Of a stretch of DNA of 64,000 nucleotides, positions 44,340 to 56,932 are shown in pieces (position 1 is the first letter of the stretch; every line of letters starts with the position of its first letter). The notes under the pieces were generated by a model that saw nothing but the letters and a program-made list of their open reading frames with translations, searched no databases and had not been told where the DNA came from. Source of the DNA: Dipteris shenzhenensis. Lineage: Eukaryota > Polypodiophyta > Polypodiopsida > Gleicheniales. The DNA lies in assembly GCA_047967505.1 (NCBI GenBank), contig CM106539.1; one strand, 5' to 3'. The position numbers and the translations under genes are program-made.

Positions 44340-46910
44340 CTCAATTCATGTGACATGAGTGTCTTGGATCAAGGTAGAGTTGCTTTCCTCAAGCTGTCCT
44401 CTCATCCCATCAACTCAAGTACGTCTTTATGCTCCATTTTCTCATCTCCTTGCTTGCCTTATTATGCATCACAATACATTGAGTTTCTTCATTAATTGCT
44501 ATATATCCTTCATTAAATTGCTCTTGACCTCTAAATTTTATAAATGAAGGAGGATGATCTATGATGTGGATATTCTTTTTTTCTAAAGGAGTCGCTACCA
44601 CATAAATTTTGGCATTGCTATTGGGGACGCAATGCAAAGTGATAGTTTTGGCTATGTGTGTAGATAGATCCCTAAGTCTAACAAGGGGCATAGAGAATAT
44701 GATATGTTGGTAAAACTATTCCACAATTCATGAGAAGAATAGAAAGATGCTTTACTAGCAAATAGATGCCTTTTGCTTCCTTTGTGGTAGAAAGCTAAAC
44801 AAGGTAAGAAGGGTAACAACATAACTAAACCACACAAATGCCTAATTCATTAAAGACAAAAAATATGCCAAAGCAAAAGTTATCATCTCTGTGAATACTT
44901 TTTTCGCATTAGTTTGTTAATTAGTGAAACTGAAGCCTTGTTGAGCTCAAGGAATGAACCAGAGCTTGATGTATTTAGTAGGATTGAAAGCTAGATTTTG
45001 AAAAAAGGTGAAGTCTAGCCTTCAACATTAAATTAAAACCTTGAGAATATGTCAAATTTTTATATACTAAATATATATTTTTGAAAACTAGTATGCTAAA
45101 TATACTTTTTTGAAATTTTGTTAACTTTTGGAAATAAGGCAAAAAAGCCCCAAATTTGGAACCTTGGTGGGATAGGGATCGAGAGAGATGGTAGAACTAA
45201 GGAATACTTATCCCATGTTTCGAGGTTTACCTCTTGCTAGAAAACCATTTACCCCCTTTGTCCAAAAGGCAACTACTAGCCCTTGTCTTTTATCCCCCTT
45301 TGTTTAAAATGCAACTACTTGCCCTTGTCTTACATTCTCAAAAGGATAGCCATGTTCAGAAGCCCCCCTATCTTTTCCCTTTGTTCAAAAGGGCAGGCAC
45401 TAGCTAGCTTGTGTCTAAAAGAGTAGCCTTCTATGGTTGCCCTATTTTTCATCTTATTTTAAGCGGTCCTATGTGGGATGGTGTGACCCATCTCCATGCA
45501 TAATTTGGCCCTATTTGGAATTTAGGACTCCTTTAACCATCTTCCATGCCTTTGAAAGCTTGTTGATCATCTCAGCAATGGTGGGTTAAATTTTCATAGG
45601 GTAAGGCCAAAGAGGGGTTATAGTTTCCCAAATGCAATGGACCTTGATGGTGAAATGGGTAAGGACCGAAATACATTAAAATTTTTAATCCTATTAGAGA
45701 GCCATGAGAATATCTTTCACCATCCTTCCATGGATGATTTTTTCAAGTTAGTTTTGTTCAGAACCTAAACTTTTATATTGGCATCGAAAGTTTGTATGAC
45801 CTAATAAAAATAAATGTTTGAAATATTTGCTAGAATTTGAAACTTTTATGCAAAGAAATTTAAAGTTTTGCCAAGATTTACAATTTTTACTTCAAAATTA
45901 AAAAGAAAACATATAAGGAAGTACTACATTCTACTAATATTGTGAAACTACAAAAACAATCTTGAAAACTTTTCCCAAGATTTTATATTAATATATAGTC
46001 ATAGCTTCGATAAAAGCATCCCTGCATCCTTCCCATCCTTCAAATCCCTAGTCCCAATCTAGGGCCCAAATTTGGGGATTTTTGACTACTACACAAGGGC
46101 AATGCAATCCCAACGAACGTCGAAATTTGTGGCTATATGAGAAGAAGGATGTGGCCCAAATCCATGCACAATTTGAGGTAATTTGGAATCCCATTAATTC
46201 TATTTCATCATGTTCCATGCCTTTTTAGTGCTTCTAGATTACCATGATGATGGTCAAAAATTTTATAGGATAAGGCCAAAGCAGGGTTGGCTTTTTGGCT
46301 AGAAATGAGGTCAAACAAACCTATCGAGTTCGTGGTTGCAATGGGAGAGGGTGCAGCTTGCACCCATGCATAGCGAAATGTGGTCTCATGTTCATCCAGT
46401 TGAACCCAAACTTTGTAGGATGCTAGGAATTATTAATTCCCATGCCCGCACCAACATTGCATGGTGCATCTCGAGTGCATGTGCATTCAAAATAGGAGTA
46501 TTAAAATTACAAATGATTAACAACAATTAAAATTTAAAAAATGGTTTGTTAAATAGATGAATGTGATATATTCCAACAAAACATTTATTTAGAATTGTAG
46601 CATGGTTTAGTGGTACATAAGCCTTCTCTTTGTACTTAGTTTTGGATGGTCAAACACGCTTGCCAAAACCTCGTTCTCATAATGGGGTAATTTGTTTCGG
46701 TCTTTTGGGGTTCTCTCTCTTTCTTAAAGAAAACAAGATTGCTCTCTACATACTTAGCGATCACTTTTCTCATAGTTCATATCCTCTTGATGAAGTATAA
46801 TACATAAGAAATTACATAATAAGCTGAGTAAATTACAAATAAACACATCAGATGGAATGAGAAGTTTGTACAAGTCAGTGAGCATGCCAAGGAAGATAAT
46901 CACTTTTGAT
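44340..46910. other. Non-coding stretch, no gene seen
   Basis: 2.5 kb of AT-rich DNA. Near 45245-45410 there are about three imperfect units of CCCCCTTTGTCCAAAAGGCAACTACTAGCCCTTG (first half shown). Nothing else could be assigned. Confidence 0.5.
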
Positions 46911-46912
46911 GT

Positions 46913-47950
46913 GGAGAAAGAAAGTTTATCAAAGTCTTTGAAAGACCAAAGGGTCTATGAGACTTTACAAAACCTCATAGAATGAGCTAAAGGGGCAGAG
47001 CCTCTGATTGGTCATCATCACCCACAATGAATATAGCATAATCATATCATATCAAACCTAATACCTCAGAGAAATATTAGCACATGGACAAGGTGGTAAG
47101 TTGTGATGTGACATCACTATGATGATCCTATAAAGATCAGGCCAGCTCAATGGGAGTATGATCAAGGGGAGTGTGGCAATGAATGAGGATGTGATGACCA
47201 TGAAACCTATGATAGGGCACTTACGGTGGTCTATATATGTGACACATTGTGGTCTCCTAATAGTGGCCCTGCATCAAACAAGTGCCACTGTGACCCTGGT
47301 CTATAGTGTCCTGGTTTGATGAACATACAAGGGATATCCCCAAGCATGTTCTATGTGTCATCCCATTGTTGAGTATACTGTATCACTGGCTCTGGATGAG
47401 ATCTGGATATGGTCCTCATTGACACTTGGATGTGGTGGTCCTATGATCCGACTGGAAAAACTCCATGATCATGCTCTAAGTAGAGTCTGTCTATGTGCCC
47501 TGATCCCACCCTGTGTATCGTGAGCAAATGCAATCTATGCCTCGACTTCATGGATGCAAGCAACTATGCATCTTTGATTTGGATAAGAAAGGAAGCTAGC
47601 GAGGGGTCCAAAAGCCATCCTTGAAGAGACAATGATAATGACCTTAGATCTCATAACAAACTGGGCATCTGAAATTGAAATGCTTCTCTAACTGAATCTC
47701 TTGTCAATTACAAAAGCTACAGATGTGGCTCTCCCTAGGTATGCCCTCAAGACATCCACTCTCAATATGGAGTTGGTGCAATGAGACACAAAACTACCTG
47801 ATCAATATCCTCAATGAATATGGGAGGTGGATTTGGTTATACCCTAGTGGATAAATGAAAGTCGTCCTCTAAAATCCATATGCAATGGTCCTTCTAGAAG
47901 TTGAGCTTCACTAGAAGCTTGCTAGAAGCCAGCCACGTCCTAATATGGGT
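46913..47950 (-). mobile_element. LINE family A, copy 4: 3' part
   Basis: A minus-strand copy beginning with the family tail (GAGAAAGAAAGTTTATCAAAG, GGTCTATGAGAC). It continues through sequence collinear with 5460-6500, including the region of the zinc finger (about 47690-47740) and of GYTQ..L (about 47850). It is strongly mutated with many stops and no open frame of note. It is an old 5'-truncated insertion. Confidence 0.75.
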
Positions 47951-47954
47951 GGAT

Positions 47955-48305
47955 TGTAAATGAGAAATTTCAAAAAAGGAAACAAGGAAAAAAAGTCGAA
48001 GGTTTTTCCATGAAATTTTTACAAAGCACCTTACCAACACCCATTTTGGTGGATATCTTGATGGCAAAGTAGAAATGATCTAAGGTCCATATGAGAGAAG
48101 GGGGGAGAGAGCTAATACGAGTGCATTGAAAATGAGAAATTTCAAAAAAGGAATAAAGAAGAAAAAGAAAATAAGCTTAAATTTGCAATGAAATGCTTAT
48201 GAACCATCCTTACCAACACCCACTTTGGTGGATATCTTGATGAAATGTTTACGAACCATCCTTACTAACACCCATCTTGGTGGATATCCTGATGACTAAG
48301 CAGAA
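47955..48305. repeat. Three-unit direct repeat
   Basis: The unit AATGAGAAATTTCAAAAAAGG ... CCTTACCAACACCCA(T/C)(T/C)TTGGTGGATATC begins at about 47957 and 48127. A third partial unit is at 48247-48305. It abuts the LINE 5' break. Confidence 0.85.
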
Positions 48306-48949
48306 CCATATAGGTAAATAGAGAGATTTACAAAGATGGATCTTCTAACTCCGTGAACCTCTTAAGGCATACTGGTGTTATATATGCAAAGCACATATAA
48401 CAACTAGAGGGGGCGATGACACAGAGATCACAAAACAAGATTCTAAAGAAACCCTTTGTGTTTCTTTTGAAAAGTCCTTTTTTATTATGGTTTCTAAACT
48501 CCAAAGATTTAAAATATTGCAAGTGTTTGTTGATAGCATTATTGAATCTTTGGAAGGAAAATTAATAAAATGTATGTTCCTTCCAAACGGACCCACATTA
48601 TTCTCTGGAGTAATAATATGTCTTTGTGTTGCTATGCAACAATTCTAGCCCTATTTTGATGCTTATATTGATGATTATGTTGACACTATTGAGTGGTTTT
48701 GTTAAGTTTATATTTTGATGCTAAATGAGCCTCTTATTTTGATCCTTGTTTCAACATCATTAAATAAAATAATACCACTTTTAATTCCTAAGTTAAAAAT
48801 GTTAAAATTAGCAATTTCCATTTTGGCTTGTCAACTAGATACTCAAAGTACACTTGCACTTCTGCAGCCATGCTGGTAGTCACAAGAGCATAATTAGTGC
48901 CTTCAACTTGAATTGCTTTGCCTTTCTAAGCCTATGTCAACGTGTTGAT

Positions 48950-50935
48950 CCAACTTTTAGATCAGAATAGATAAAGCCTTGTATAAATGGAAAAAGTATT
49001 TGCAATAATGCATATCGCATTACTATAGGATTATCACATGGCACATACTGGGATTTGGCTAACAAAGCAAAGTATGGAGTAAAGTTTAACATTCATGGAA
49101 ACACAAGAAGGCCCAAAACAAGAGCCTCAATGGTCTCGGCAACAACAATTTTAAAAGACTACATTCATGAAAATGCTTTACCTCAACCCCATCTATCTGA
49201 AATGCATCTTTCGATAGGTTTGACAAAAAAAGAAGTGTTTAAGTCTATTGGAGAAACACAGAGGCAAAGAGGGCATGCTCCGACATCTTTTCACAAATTG
49301 TATACTCTTTGGAAGAAGAGCTTTGTACATGTCAAATTTCCAAAAAGGCAAAAACTGTCAAAGTGTAGTGATTGTGATGATCTAAAGCGAGCACTTGAGA
49401 GTGCAACATTTCCAAAAAAAAAGGAATCATACAAAAAAAGGAGAGAATTTCATCATGGACTTGTTCGGCATTCTAGACTAACACATGCATTTTGGAAGGA
49501 GCAAGCTATTTCTATTTCTCATTCAAATGAGTACATGTGCATTATTGTAGATGGTATGGATCTGAACACAACAACATTACCTCAATTCATTAATACTCCA
49601 CCTAAGCTACAAGGAAAATACTTTTTGAAGACACATCTATGTGGAGTGTTAGTGCATGGATTTAAGTTTTTTGTAGACATATGGATTGATTCCTTGCATC
49701 TACATGATAGAAATCAAGTTGTAACATTAGTTATGAAGGCAATTCACGGTGTACATGCAGAAAAATGTCACCTACTAGCAAATTTGAGAATACAAGTAGA
49801 CAATTGTTGCAGATAAGAGAATAAGAATGTACTCTTTAATGCACTTTGCTCAATGCTAATCGCTCATCGAATCTTTAATGAGATTGAAGATGGGTTTTTG
49901 TTGGTTGGACACACACATGAGGATATCAATCAAGTTTTTAGCACAGTCTCAAGAGAGCTAAAACATAGTCTCAAGTTTTTAGCACAGCCTCAAGAGAGCT
50001 AAAACACAAGGACATGGAGATGATGGATGACTTGATAAATAAGAAAATGTGGGAGGCAAGTTGGTGGCTGCAAGGAAATGATGTAGAAGAAAAAATAAGA
50101 ATACTGCTACTAATTATTTCACACATTATAGAGTTTTTGAAGATGCTCACTAAGGAGGAACTAGAAGGAGATAGTGCAAATGAAGAATGCCTATGAAAAT
50201 ACCATTCAAGCATTAAGAAAGACTCCAAATGACGGTGTTCAGACGAGATTGAATGAGGATGGCATTCAAGCAACAAGTGACAATGAATTAAACATTCAAA
50301 CGAACAAGTGTCAGGATTTCCCATTTGTACTTAACACATTTATCAAGGCAGAATTGAGTTATTAAAAAGGCTTCGTGTCAGAATTCTTTGTGCAAAGACT
50401 CATGCAGAGCAATATTTCTTGTAAACATATGACAATGTAAAATTGCAAGCATAGCTATTAATACTTTTGGAGCACATTTAAAGAGTCTTCCATGTCTCTT
50501 GTCTATTTTAACCTTTAAATTTTTTGGGACTTCAAGAGTGTTATAGTTTTTTACATCAAATTTAAGTGCATTCTTTTGGATTAAATTATATTAATAACTG
50601 CATTCTTTTGGATTAAATTATATTAGTAAGTCTTTATTTTGAAAGTGTTTTTTAATAGATTTAAATTAATAACTCATGATTTTTTTAAAACGTGAATAGG
50701 ATTGTTAAAAACAAGAAGTACAAAAGTAGGATTTAATTGAAGTTTTTGCAGTAGTAGTGCACCATTATAAAGACATATTGTGAGATTTATTATGTGGAAA
50801 TGATAGTGCCAAAAAATGAACTTTTGATTCTCGAATGAGATTTTCATAAAGTAAACTTTTCATTTGGGAAGGATTTTTGAGATTAGTCCAACAGTAGACA
50901 TATGAGTCCAAAATTTATGAAATAAGTGTTTATGG
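48950..50935 (+). mobile_element. Transposase-like element family T1, copy 1 (internally deleted)
   Basis: The open frame 49055-49816 (253 residues) is the core of an uncharacterised protein family. It has NIHGNTRRPKTRA, ENALPQPH, KCSDCDDLKRA (possible zinc ligands), CIIVDGMDLNTTTLPQF, LKTHLCGVLVHG and RIQVDNC. After a stop come IFNEIEDGFLLVGHTHEDI and FSTVSREL. The conserved acids in IVDGMD, VDNC and HTHED are spaced like an RNase H-fold DDE nuclease; from memory this is the domain InterPro lists as DUF7869. Compared with copy 2 about 900 bp are missing after the FSTVSREL block, and the frame resumes at EELEGDSANEEC (about 50155). Non-coding homology with copy 2 extends to about 50935. The start of the protein is lost upstream. 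Confidence 0.75.
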
Positions 50936-50939
50936 CTGT

Positions 50940-52750
50940 TACTTGGTCAAGCATAATATTTCAAAAGATTTCTTTGAGTTTCTTCTATTGATTTCAAATT
51001 CCTATAGACTTGTTTGAGGAATCTTTTTTTAGATCAAGGAGTATTACAAGGCAACCAATCATGTCATCTTGGCATAGGAAGATGTCTTACTCATGCATAG
51101 AAGGAAGACAATGATCCATGGCCAGGAGAGAGGAATACATGCTCCAAGGCTACAGAGGGTGGCAAGCTTCAGGAGATAGAAAGGCTGCAATTAATTTTGA
51201 ACTAGGTGTGGGTGACTGGGAAAACCCATGTGCTATAGCTACTACAAACCATCGGCATCGGTCCGATCAATCTAGATAAAGCATCATTCATGGACCAAGA
51301 GGAGTTGATTTTGATTACTACACCAATACCAAGAGTGAAATGGTTGTAGGAAGCCATCTAAGATGACCTGAAGTATTCAATCAAGAAGCAACCCTCAAGC
51401 ATTCGATGGATCCATAGAAAGTCTTTATATTGAAGAACTCGCGAAGCCCATACTCAAGCCAAGAACTTGGTGTAACATCTGATTCGAGAACTGTAACCTC
51501 AAAAGGAGAATTGATTATCTTTTCTTCATGTGAATTTCACATTTTTTTGAAAAAGATAGGCATTTTGCACGATGCTTTTTGAAAAAACACTTAAAAACCA
51601 TGTTTTAATGAAAATTTTCTCACAATATCTTTTGGAAAAACGAGCAAAAAATCCTTCATCTAGAATACTAAAATTGCACGAAATACATTAATTTCTCAAA
51701 ACCATTACAATATGGGCCTATGCGGGTCATTGTTTGCTTGGGTGTAGCCATTTTTGGTGAGGTTCAGGGAATTTTCTGTATATAGGTATCTTGTATGACT
51801 CATAACTTATGCATTGCTAAACGGAATTTGGCAAAATTTGTCTTCAAGTTGTAGTACAATTCCAAACTTGAACATGAGACCAAAAAAATTATGGAATAAG
51901 GATTTGGAACGAGATCATTAAAGCTTACAACTGCTATGTTGCATGTGAAGCATGCATCTTGAAGACTATAGGATTTACCAATTTATTCAAAAACATCAAA
52001 ATTTTGTCCTGTACATACATGCAAAAAAGTAATCATTCAAAAGTACACTACGTGAGCTTTTCCTCAACCCATGGAAACACCTAAATGAGAACATTAGGCA
52101 TGGATTAACGGGCCTCCAATGTTGTGCTAAAGTGACGCACAACCATTTGAGGGTGTGCATGCTCCATAATATTTTTTAATTTGTTGAAATCCAAAACGGA
52201 TTGAAGATTTGGAATCCAAACTAGTGGGAATACTGCATGGTGGTCTTAAAACATTGATAGTTGTTGGTATTGGTATCTAGATTCACCCTAAAATGGAAGA
52301 AGTTAAAAATGTGCATGTGCAAAGATCTTTTAATAAATCCAACACTATTTACAATTTTGAATTGTTTCTTTTTCCATGCACTTGCTTGCTATAGGGCTCA
52401 TAAGCATGCCAAAGGTCATTGCATTTCATAATAAATAGCATCAAACCTGATAGCATGCCGTTTGGCCTATTTGTGTTTTGAAGCATTTTAGGCCACATTG
52501 CACTTGTTTGGGATATCTAGTTCTACTAACGTATATCGCCAAAGGGGGAAAATCGATGGTTGAAAATTTCTCTACTCCCGTAAATTTCAAATTTTCAGAC
52601 CTCTCGCCCATAATATCTTGGAAGATCAAGTACCTACAACCTGCCCCTGCCCTACAACCTGCACGCACCTTGCACGCACCTCGACATGACCTTGTGTAGA
52701 CTTTGGTTTGGCATTATCTTCTTTTGGGTAAGTTGCCTTCTATCCTGGGC
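50940..52750. other. Non-coding stretch, no gene seen
   Basis: 1.8 kb, AT-rich, with stops in all frames. No repeats or LTR borders were recognised. Confidence 0.5.
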
Positions 52751-52759
52751 TGATTGTGG

Positions 52760-53610
52760 CCATGGCATCAATGGCAACATGCATCTTGCCATGGCTTGCA
52801 AGAGAAGCAAATAGAGGCTATGAGATAGGAAAGCTAAAAAGCCTAGTCAAGTCACGAGGAATAGATTGTGGGTCGAGGAAAGCAAAGACACAGTATCGAA
52901 ATGGAAACAGAAGAAACTTTTGCAACATTTGCAAAGTAGAAACAACAAGAAGAAAGAAGACTCCTTGCATAGCAACAACATGAAGTGGTTGTGTAAATGC
53001 ATACATTCGATCATTGCCATTGGAGCAAAGAGAGTGAAGAACATGAGCTATGGTGTCACGGTTGGTGGGGGCATTCAAGGTAGCAACATCAAGCCATTCA
53101 CGTGAATACCAATCTCGAGTCTTCACAAGCTTTAGCTTGCATCCTAAAGTTCATAGAGTAACAGCCCTACCAACACCTCAAGAGATGTATGCCCAAGAGG
53201 TGATGAACCTGAGAAATGGCTATAGAAAGTGAAAGGGGTGCAAAGCTTACATCAACGGGCTATAAAGAGGGCAACATTAGCTATGTTGGTGTCCCCTGAA
53301 ACAAAGGAGAAATGGCTTGGGCACACAATATCAAAGATGTCAATTAGAAGGACCAACATGGCTCTAGTGGTTGAACGTAGAGTAGAAGCAATGCATGATC
53401 ATTCCAATTTGAGAAGTTTGTGGGCTTCAATAGAACACAAGAAAAGGAGAGATAGCCTAAGTGCAGAAGTCATTGCTACAATGATGACATTTTGGCATAA
53501 AAATACAAGAGTTTCTCCAAATAGAAATAACATCTGTAAAAAGTGAATGGGATGCAAGGTGCTTGAGGAGCACATCATACACATGCTTGATACAGTGCAG
53601 GTCAATGGTG
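52760..53610 (+). pseudogene. Transposase-like element family T2, N-terminal part
   Basis: Broken frames begin near 52780 (AREANRGYEIGKLKS..) and run to 53600. The frame 53229-53546 ends IATMMTFWHKNTRVSPNRNNICKK and continues after a stop with LEEHIIHMLDTVQ. The FW...TRVSPN motif is one I associate with large uncharacterised transposon proteins in plants and animals, where it precedes the DDE-like core seen here at 54.7-55.9 kb. At least four stops or shifts are present. Confidence 0.5.
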
Positions 53611-53714
53611 CCTAAACCAACCTAGTGGTTGTTTGTGATTGATCTTCGGGATAGTTTACTTGTTTCATTTCTTAAACTAGGCTTGGACTAAATGTGATTG
53701 TCCTAAACCAGCTT

Positions 53715-54205
53715 GGTGGTTGGAACATCATGCAACTGTAGGCTAGTTTAGCTCAATCGCCAGTTATGTGATTGTCTTGAACTAGCATGGTTGAACAGAC
53801 ATTAGGTTTTGTCTAGCCCGATGGCATGGCTGAGCAAAAATTAACAATATATTTTGCAATAGAATAGCAATATATTGTTGTTTTACTAAACCAGCCTGGT
53901 GGTTGGAACTTCATGCAACCGTGGGCTCATTTAGCTCAATCACTAGTTATGTGATTGTCCTCATCCAACGTGATTGAACAGACATTAGTTGTTGACCAGC
54001 CTGGTGGCGTAGTTGAGCAGAACCAAACAACAATATATTTTGCATCAGAAAAGAAATATATTGTTATTTTACTAGACCATCCCAGTGGTTGGATCATAAT
54101 GCAACCGTGGCTACTTTAACTCAAGCACCAGTTATGTGGTTGTCCTAAACTAGCATGGTTGAACAGAAATTACTTGTTGACCAGCCCGGTGGTTGAAATT
54201 ATTGT
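53715..54205. repeat. Tandem array, about 183-186-bp period
   Basis: Nearly three units begin at 53715, 53898 and 54084 with (G/A)GTGGTTGGA(A/T)C. They contain CCAGTTATGTGATTGTC, TGGTTGAACAGA(C/A)ATTA and AATATATTGTT. They lie between the N-terminal and core parts of element T2. Confidence 0.88.
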
Positions 54206-54469
54206 GTTTCTTAGTACTTAAACTCTACTTAAAATTTTTAAATTTAATTTCCTACTATTTGGGTCATATACCACTATTTCGAGACCGGGATGGCTTGGAC
54301 TTAATGTGATTATCCTAAACCATCCCGGTGCTATTCAAGACAAACAAAAGTTACTAATTGAAATTGTGAAATTCAGAAATGAAATGCAATATATTGTTAT
54401 TTTCTAATTGTGAAATTCAGAAATGAAAAGAAATATACTTGTTGTTGTCTAATATGTGAAGTTAAGATG

Positions 54470-54690
54470 TTCAAGCTAAACTAGCCCAGTGGTTGAAATT
54501 GTGACAGTATCCTAAACCATCCCGGTAGTTGAAATTGTGACTGTCCTAAATGTGTCCTAAACCATCTTGGTGGTTGATTGTCCTAAACATGTCCTAAAGC
54601 AGCCCTATGATTAAAATTGTGATTGTCCTAAACCAGCCCAGTAGTTGAAATTGTGACTGTCCAAAACCATCACGGTGGTTAAAAATTATT
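54470..54690. repeat. Short minisatellite derived from the 183-bp unit
   Basis: Units of about 30-40 bp, CCTAAACCA(T/G)CCCGGTGGTTGAAATTGTGACTG (about 30 bases, first half shown), repeat six or more times with variation. The CCAGCCCGGTGGTTG core is also the junction of the longer units to the left. Confidence 0.85.
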
Positions 54691-54699
54691 TTGCTTCAT

Positions 54700-55885
54700 T
54701 ATGTACTTTAATTAGATCGCATTTTTGCACGTACTGTGTTTTGTCTTGTTTTAGTAGTGCAAAAATGGGGCTCATTGTACTATTGTTCCATTTAAAAGAG
54801 GGCTCACTATTCTATTTCTCCCACATGTTGGGTCAGCAGATGGAGTTGTATCTCAAGTTAATGGATCATAATCTTGACATTTCGATTGGGCAGAGGAGCT
54901 TTGAGCATTGTAAGCACTAGTACATTAGGAAACTCAAAGACAGGAATGTTTGTTGCTGCAAAACACACATACACTTTGACTTGGCTCTGCAAGCTATGAA
55001 TGACTTGAGGTATGGTCGTGTTGGAGCATTGCTTAATGGGGATCGATGCCCATGTCTCCATGATGAATGTGAGTCTATAGGCCTCTTGGATCCTCATCAT
55101 GTGTTGCAAGGGAGAGTAGGTTCTATAGCCTAAAGTCTCTGTGGGAGCCAATGGTTTGTCCAAAGGGAGATCATGAGTCGTGTCGCATTGAATGCATTCA
55201 TGGTACATGCAAGCATTGCAGTCTGAAGATGAAGAAGAAGACATTTCATGTTTGTCCAAATGAAATGAGGGAAGACAACCATGTTGCTCTAAAATGGAGA
55301 AGATTTGGAAATGTGAATGTTGAAGGATCCGATAAAAAAAGATGGCTACTATTGCATAAGAGCACAGTCTCAGCTGAGGGAGATTATAGGTCATGTGGTT
55401 TAATCCATCCCAAAATATGTGCTTCACAATTTCACGGTGGCCAGCTAGTAGGATAAGCTATTTAGGACATGCCTTGCCAATTTTCCCCATGACACTATTG
55501 TCTCTGTCATAGATTTTGCTGAAAATTATTCATTTTAAGAACAATATGAGATACAAAGTGTTCACGGGTACAACAAGTAGATAACAATTCTTATGCATAT
55601 CAAGTACACTCATTTGCTTGATTCTTCTATGATTGATGCCAATTTGCTTGTTGCTGACTCACTCCTGACTCACAGGAGTCTAGGTTAGTGCAATACACAT
55701 ACCATTTCTACATTTCAGATGATAGGGAACATGACACCTTATTTGTACAACATTCTTTTCTATTACATTGGGAATGGTTGAAAAATGAAAATCCCCATGC
55801 ACAAAATATAAAACAACATTGGGTGTGGTTAGAGGGTGCTACCTCTCAATTTAAATCAGCACATGGATTCTACTTTGTCTGAAGG
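54700..55885 (+). pseudogene. Transposase-like element family T2, DDE-like core
   Basis: Pieces in order: GQRSFEHCKH, YIRKLKDRNVCCCKTHIHF (Cys-rich, about 54890-54980), LLNGDRCPC, RIECIHGTCKHCSLKM (CX5CX2C, 55190-55230), ALKWRRFGNV, TIVSVIDFAENYSF (about 55500), YHFYISDDREHDTLFVQHSF (55690-55760) and HWVWLEGATSQFKSAHGF (about 55820-55875). The acids in DFAENY and ISDDREHD, plus the site before QFK, form a probable catalytic triad. In related proteins I recall SDG at the third site; here it is LEG. Stops occur near 54920, 55134, 55455, 55537 and 55885, so it is inactive. The function is inferred as DNA transposition. Confidence 0.6.
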
Positions 55886-56391
55886 TTTCCACTCAGCACC
55901 AGGCAACTTTTTGCTTTGCATTTTTTGACTAGGATTCATAACTATTGCTTGTGGTCTAGAGCCTTGTGACGAGCATGGCTGACTGACTTCCACTAAACTA
56001 GGATCTGTACTATCTTCCATTGACTCCTTTGTTCTAGTATAAGTCCTAATTTTCACAAATCCCTCACGAGAGTCAATGACCTCTAACTTGTAATAATGAC
56101 TAAGGATTCTACATCTTTTACATCAACCTTTATCACATAATTTTCCATGAACACTTTTAAGCAATTAACTCATATTTCATAGAGTTTACAGTATGAACAT
56201 GCAACAATGAAATACTAAACTAACATTTTACAAAACCAATAGGCAATAGCACTTACATATATTCTAAATAATTAAAACATTGCAAAATTATAAAAAAAAA
56301 AAAGCTTTTGCATACCTGAGACCTAGTAATAGTCTCTCTGGAGTTACCAATGTATAATTTGAAAGCCACTCTATTGTCTTCACATGTGGTC
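55856..56391 (-). pseudogene. Spliced gene fragment of unknown family, convergent with T2
   Basis: On the minus strand a 76-bp exon-like block (56391-56316) sits between ATATAG and GTATGC and encodes TTCEDNRVAFKLYIGNSRET. Further on, FMENYVIKVDVKDVES is followed after a 1-base shift by HYYKLEVIDSREGFVKIRTY (near 56095-56030), then a Ser/Gln-rich tail ending at 55856. The last 27 bp are antisense to the truncated end of T2. I do not recognise the family. It may be an accessory protein of T1 or T2, or a captured host fragment. Confidence 0.4.
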
Positions 56392-56932
56392 CTATATAAA
56401 AATTATTATTGAAAAATACATGCATGTAGATTACAACACAAGCCTAACAATACAAGATACACATGATTCAAAAAATAATAACACAATAGTGAGCTTTTCT
56501 TTAGGACATATACTACCTAGAATAGGACACAATGCCTAAAAGTCAACCACACAACAAAACACAAATGTAACTAAGATGAATGGCCTCCTCAGGGATTACT
56601 TTTGCCCAACTCACTATAGGACAACGAACCCAAGATTCATCCATTGCACAATACCTATGTTAGAAACGTCACACGAGGACTACTACTACACAATAATAGG
56701 ACTAGTAGCCCACAATACACAACAAATAGCATACAATCATAAGCAACACGTGAGAATAGATATTAGGACTACTCTTGCCTAAAGAAGGACAAATGGCCCA
56801 AAACACCTATTTCATTAATTTTGGAACTTTTTGTGTTGTTTTTGGACGAAGCCCAAAAATCCTTCCCAAATGAAAACTTTACTTTGTGAAAATATCCTTC
56901 CCAAATCAAAATTTGACTTTCTTGAAAATATT

